The position numbers and the translations under genes were made by a program. The notes under the pieces are model-generated. The model worked only from the letters and a program-made list of their open reading frames with translations, ran no database searches and had not been told where the DNA came from. Shown piece by piece: positions 62,455 to 64,000 of a stretch of 64,000 bases of DNA. Source of the stretch: Psococerastis gibbosa (taxonomy: Eukaryota; Arthropoda; Insecta; Psocodea; Psocidae); assembly GCA_963971405.1 (NCBI GenBank), contig OZ020492.1, positions 16,336,204 through 16,400,203 of the forward strand, read 5' to 3'. Each line of letters starts with the position of its first letter. Positions within the stretch are counted from its first letter, which is position 1.

Positions 62455-63115
62455 GAATGAATAAACGACTTTATTGCAATACAAATGGATGGCGAACAAT
62501 AAGACTATAAAGTCTTCTTTTCCTATTAACCATAACTTAATAACAGTATACACAGTAAAATATAACTTAAATTATCGTAGGCCTACATGGAATATAAAAA
62601 GGGGGGAAAGAAATTAAAAAGGAGGGGGAAAAGGGGGGTCCATTGTTTGTACTGCTACGAGGCTTGGTAACACGGTTTAGGTGTTATCGAAAATATATGA
62701 TTTTATTTTATTTTTAAACTGATTGTGTGATCCAGCCGCTCTAATCTCAGTAGGTAGTAGGTTCCACAGTCTTGTCGTGTAAATAATTGTTGACTGTCCG
62801 TATCTGGCTGTCCTATGTACAGATATTTCATAAAGTGTCCCGTTTCTATGTGTGTGCAGTTTAATATATTTTCCCTGGATGTATTGGGATACGTTAGAGT
62901 GAGCCACATAGTGAAGTAACACTAAGGCATAGCATTGTCTTCTCTGTTCGACTGTCATAACTTGGAAGGTTCTGTACAGTGGCGTAACATGATCGCGTCG
63001 CTTTGAATTGGTAATAAATCGTATATAGTTATTCTTAGTGCGGTCTAGACGAGAGGATAGATAATCGGCACCATTAAAGGCAATACAATACCGTAATCAA
63101 AGATGGGTTTTTATT
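62455..63115 (-). pseudogene. Jockey/CR1-group LINE, C-terminal end and 3' tail
   Basis: The minus strand encodes DYLSSRLDRTKNNYIRFITN, SKRRDHVTPLYRTFQVMTVE, QRRQCYALVLLHY and HRTARYGQSTIIYTTRLWNL followed by LPTEIRAAGSHNQF. This is the canonical region from post-RT to C-terminus. A frame change near 63,070 separates the upstream FDYGIV part. The 3' UTR ends GCAATAAAGTCG plus an ATTCATTCATT tail at 62,455. Confidence 0.8.
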
Positions 63116-63266
63116 TTTATTTTTTATTATTTATTATTACATTTTAAATTTTAAACGTTTACGATGCTGAATCACATAGTGAATGAACTATAGTAACGCA
63201 TTACAAATTTTCGGGCTATTGAAATATGTTGCAGCATGACAATGCTGTACAAGCGAAATACCTAGA

Positions 63267-63430
63267 TATCGACTTGGACGGCAAGGGGGTAGCGTGCTTG
63301 TATTTGTGTGAGTCTCTACGCGACATGCGATCGGAGACGTGTCGTAACTCAGGAAGGGTAATAACCGACAGAAGCCACTGAAGAGGTCAATCGGTTACGT
63401 TCATTAAATTGTTTGCATGTGATCATCCAA
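63267..63430 (+). mobile_element. SINE-B copy
   Basis: GACTTGGACGGCAAGGGGGT, CGACATGCGATCGGAGACGT and TACGTTCATTAAATTGTTTG; complete apart from a tail. Confidence 0.7.
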
Positions 63431-63461
63431 TTTTCAACATTCTCATGCATATTTATCTATC

Positions 63462-63797
63462 TTGGCTTACAATAGACTACCAGATGAAATAAAACAACTA
63501 CAGGTATCAAATATGAAATATTTCCAGACTCAAATTAGCCAATTCCTAAATTCTAACAACTCAGAATATTTATCAAAAATAGTTCCTAACTACAATTTAA
63601 TATTATGCTCCCTACTAACTTATTTATATTTCCTATTTTATTGTTTGGATTTCCTATTAACTATTGTTATAATTAGTATTAACAATAACAGTTGTTCTGG
63701 ACCCATCACGGGCCACGGCCTACCGGGTCCACAGTATTTTTTGTCTCTCAAATGTACATATATAGTATGATTATATTATATTGATTGATTGATTAAC
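63462..63797 (+). pseudogene. LINE C-terminal fragment with hairpin and TTGA tail
   Basis: AYNRLPDEIKQLQVSNMKYF and QTQISQFLNSNNSEYLSK form the LINE C-terminal signature. A UTR hairpin follows (GGACCC at 63,699-63,704, GGGTCC at 63,725-63,730), then a TTGATTGATTGATTAA end. A hairpin just before a short repeat tail is typical of LINE 3' ends recognised by their own RT. Confidence 0.7.
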
Positions 63798-64000
63798 CTT
63801 TTCAAAAAAAAAAAAAAAAAAAAAAATATCCACTTGATATTTAAAATTTAATAAATAAATAGTAGCACATATATGCACCTAGGTGCAGTATATATATATA
63901 GCATACATAGAAACTAATGCGGATCACAGCACTGAGAGATATGGGACTGGCATGCAGGGGCGGATTTGACTTTTGTGCGGATATAGGCACTGCACTAGTC

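Noticed and set aside
62981..63002. CAGTGGCGTAACATGATCG resembling a MITE terminus
   Set aside because: It is the reverse complement of the LINE codons for RDHVTPLY; the likeness is coincidental.
1..64000. CRISPR arrays, operons, bacterial promoters, rRNA genes
   Set aside because: The sequence is eukaryotic; no regular spaced repeats or rRNA motifs were seen. The short direct repeats are microsatellites.

Overview
The window looks like nuclear DNA of an invertebrate metazoan. It is AT-rich and full of non-LTR and LTR retrotransposons, tRNA-headed SINEs, hAT-type MITEs and foldback elements. It also holds one split protein-coding gene with GT-AG introns. The species cannot be named from the sequence alone. 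Long G or C homopolymers, nearly all inside small hAT-like MITEs or one 870-bp repeat, are a striking local signature. Most long open frames here belong to transposons or are chance.

Host gene. Four exons on the minus strand between 13,260 and 25,005 encode the N-terminal Rab-binding part of a rabphilin/Noc2-like effector: a helix, a FYVE-like double zinc finger with four CxxC pairs, the SGAWF Rab-contact motif and a Ser/Arg-rich linker. All four have good splice sites, and intron phases match at every junction. The gene continues beyond both ends of the identified part. I could not identify the C2-domain exons or the first exon.

Region by region. 1-13 kb: repeats, a LINE RT scrap, SINEs, an 870-bp repeat, hAT MITEs and a 5'-truncated RNase H-type LINE with a target duplication. 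13-25 kb: the rabphilin-like gene. Its 10.3-kb intron carries a hAT element with a perfect 8-bp duplication, tRNA-armed foldbacks and a complete young Ty3/gypsy element (145-bp LTRs, 5-bp TSD, one 1334-codon Gag-Pol frame) in the same orientation as the gene. 25-46 kb: LINE tails, palindrome-in-palindrome MITEs, further 870-bp repeats, SINEs interrupted by MITEs, and an RTE-type LINE end. 46-53 kb: an I-clade-like LINE end inside a MITE, a 150-bp ATTT microsatellite grown from a SINE tail, and a CTA-tailed repeat split by a LINE. 53-56.4 kb: a nearly complete Jockey/CR1-group LINE with endonuclease and RT separated by one frameshift. 56-64 kb: more nested SINE/LINE/MITE insertions, an inverted pair of THAP-like first exons, and two LINE C-terminal ends.

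How it fits together. Target-site duplications and interrupted copies give a readable insertion order: SINEs are hit by hAT MITEs and LINE tails, MITEs by LINEs, and a CTA-tailed repeat by a LINE. Apart from the rabphilin-like exons and possibly the THAP-like exon, I find no convincing host coding sequence.
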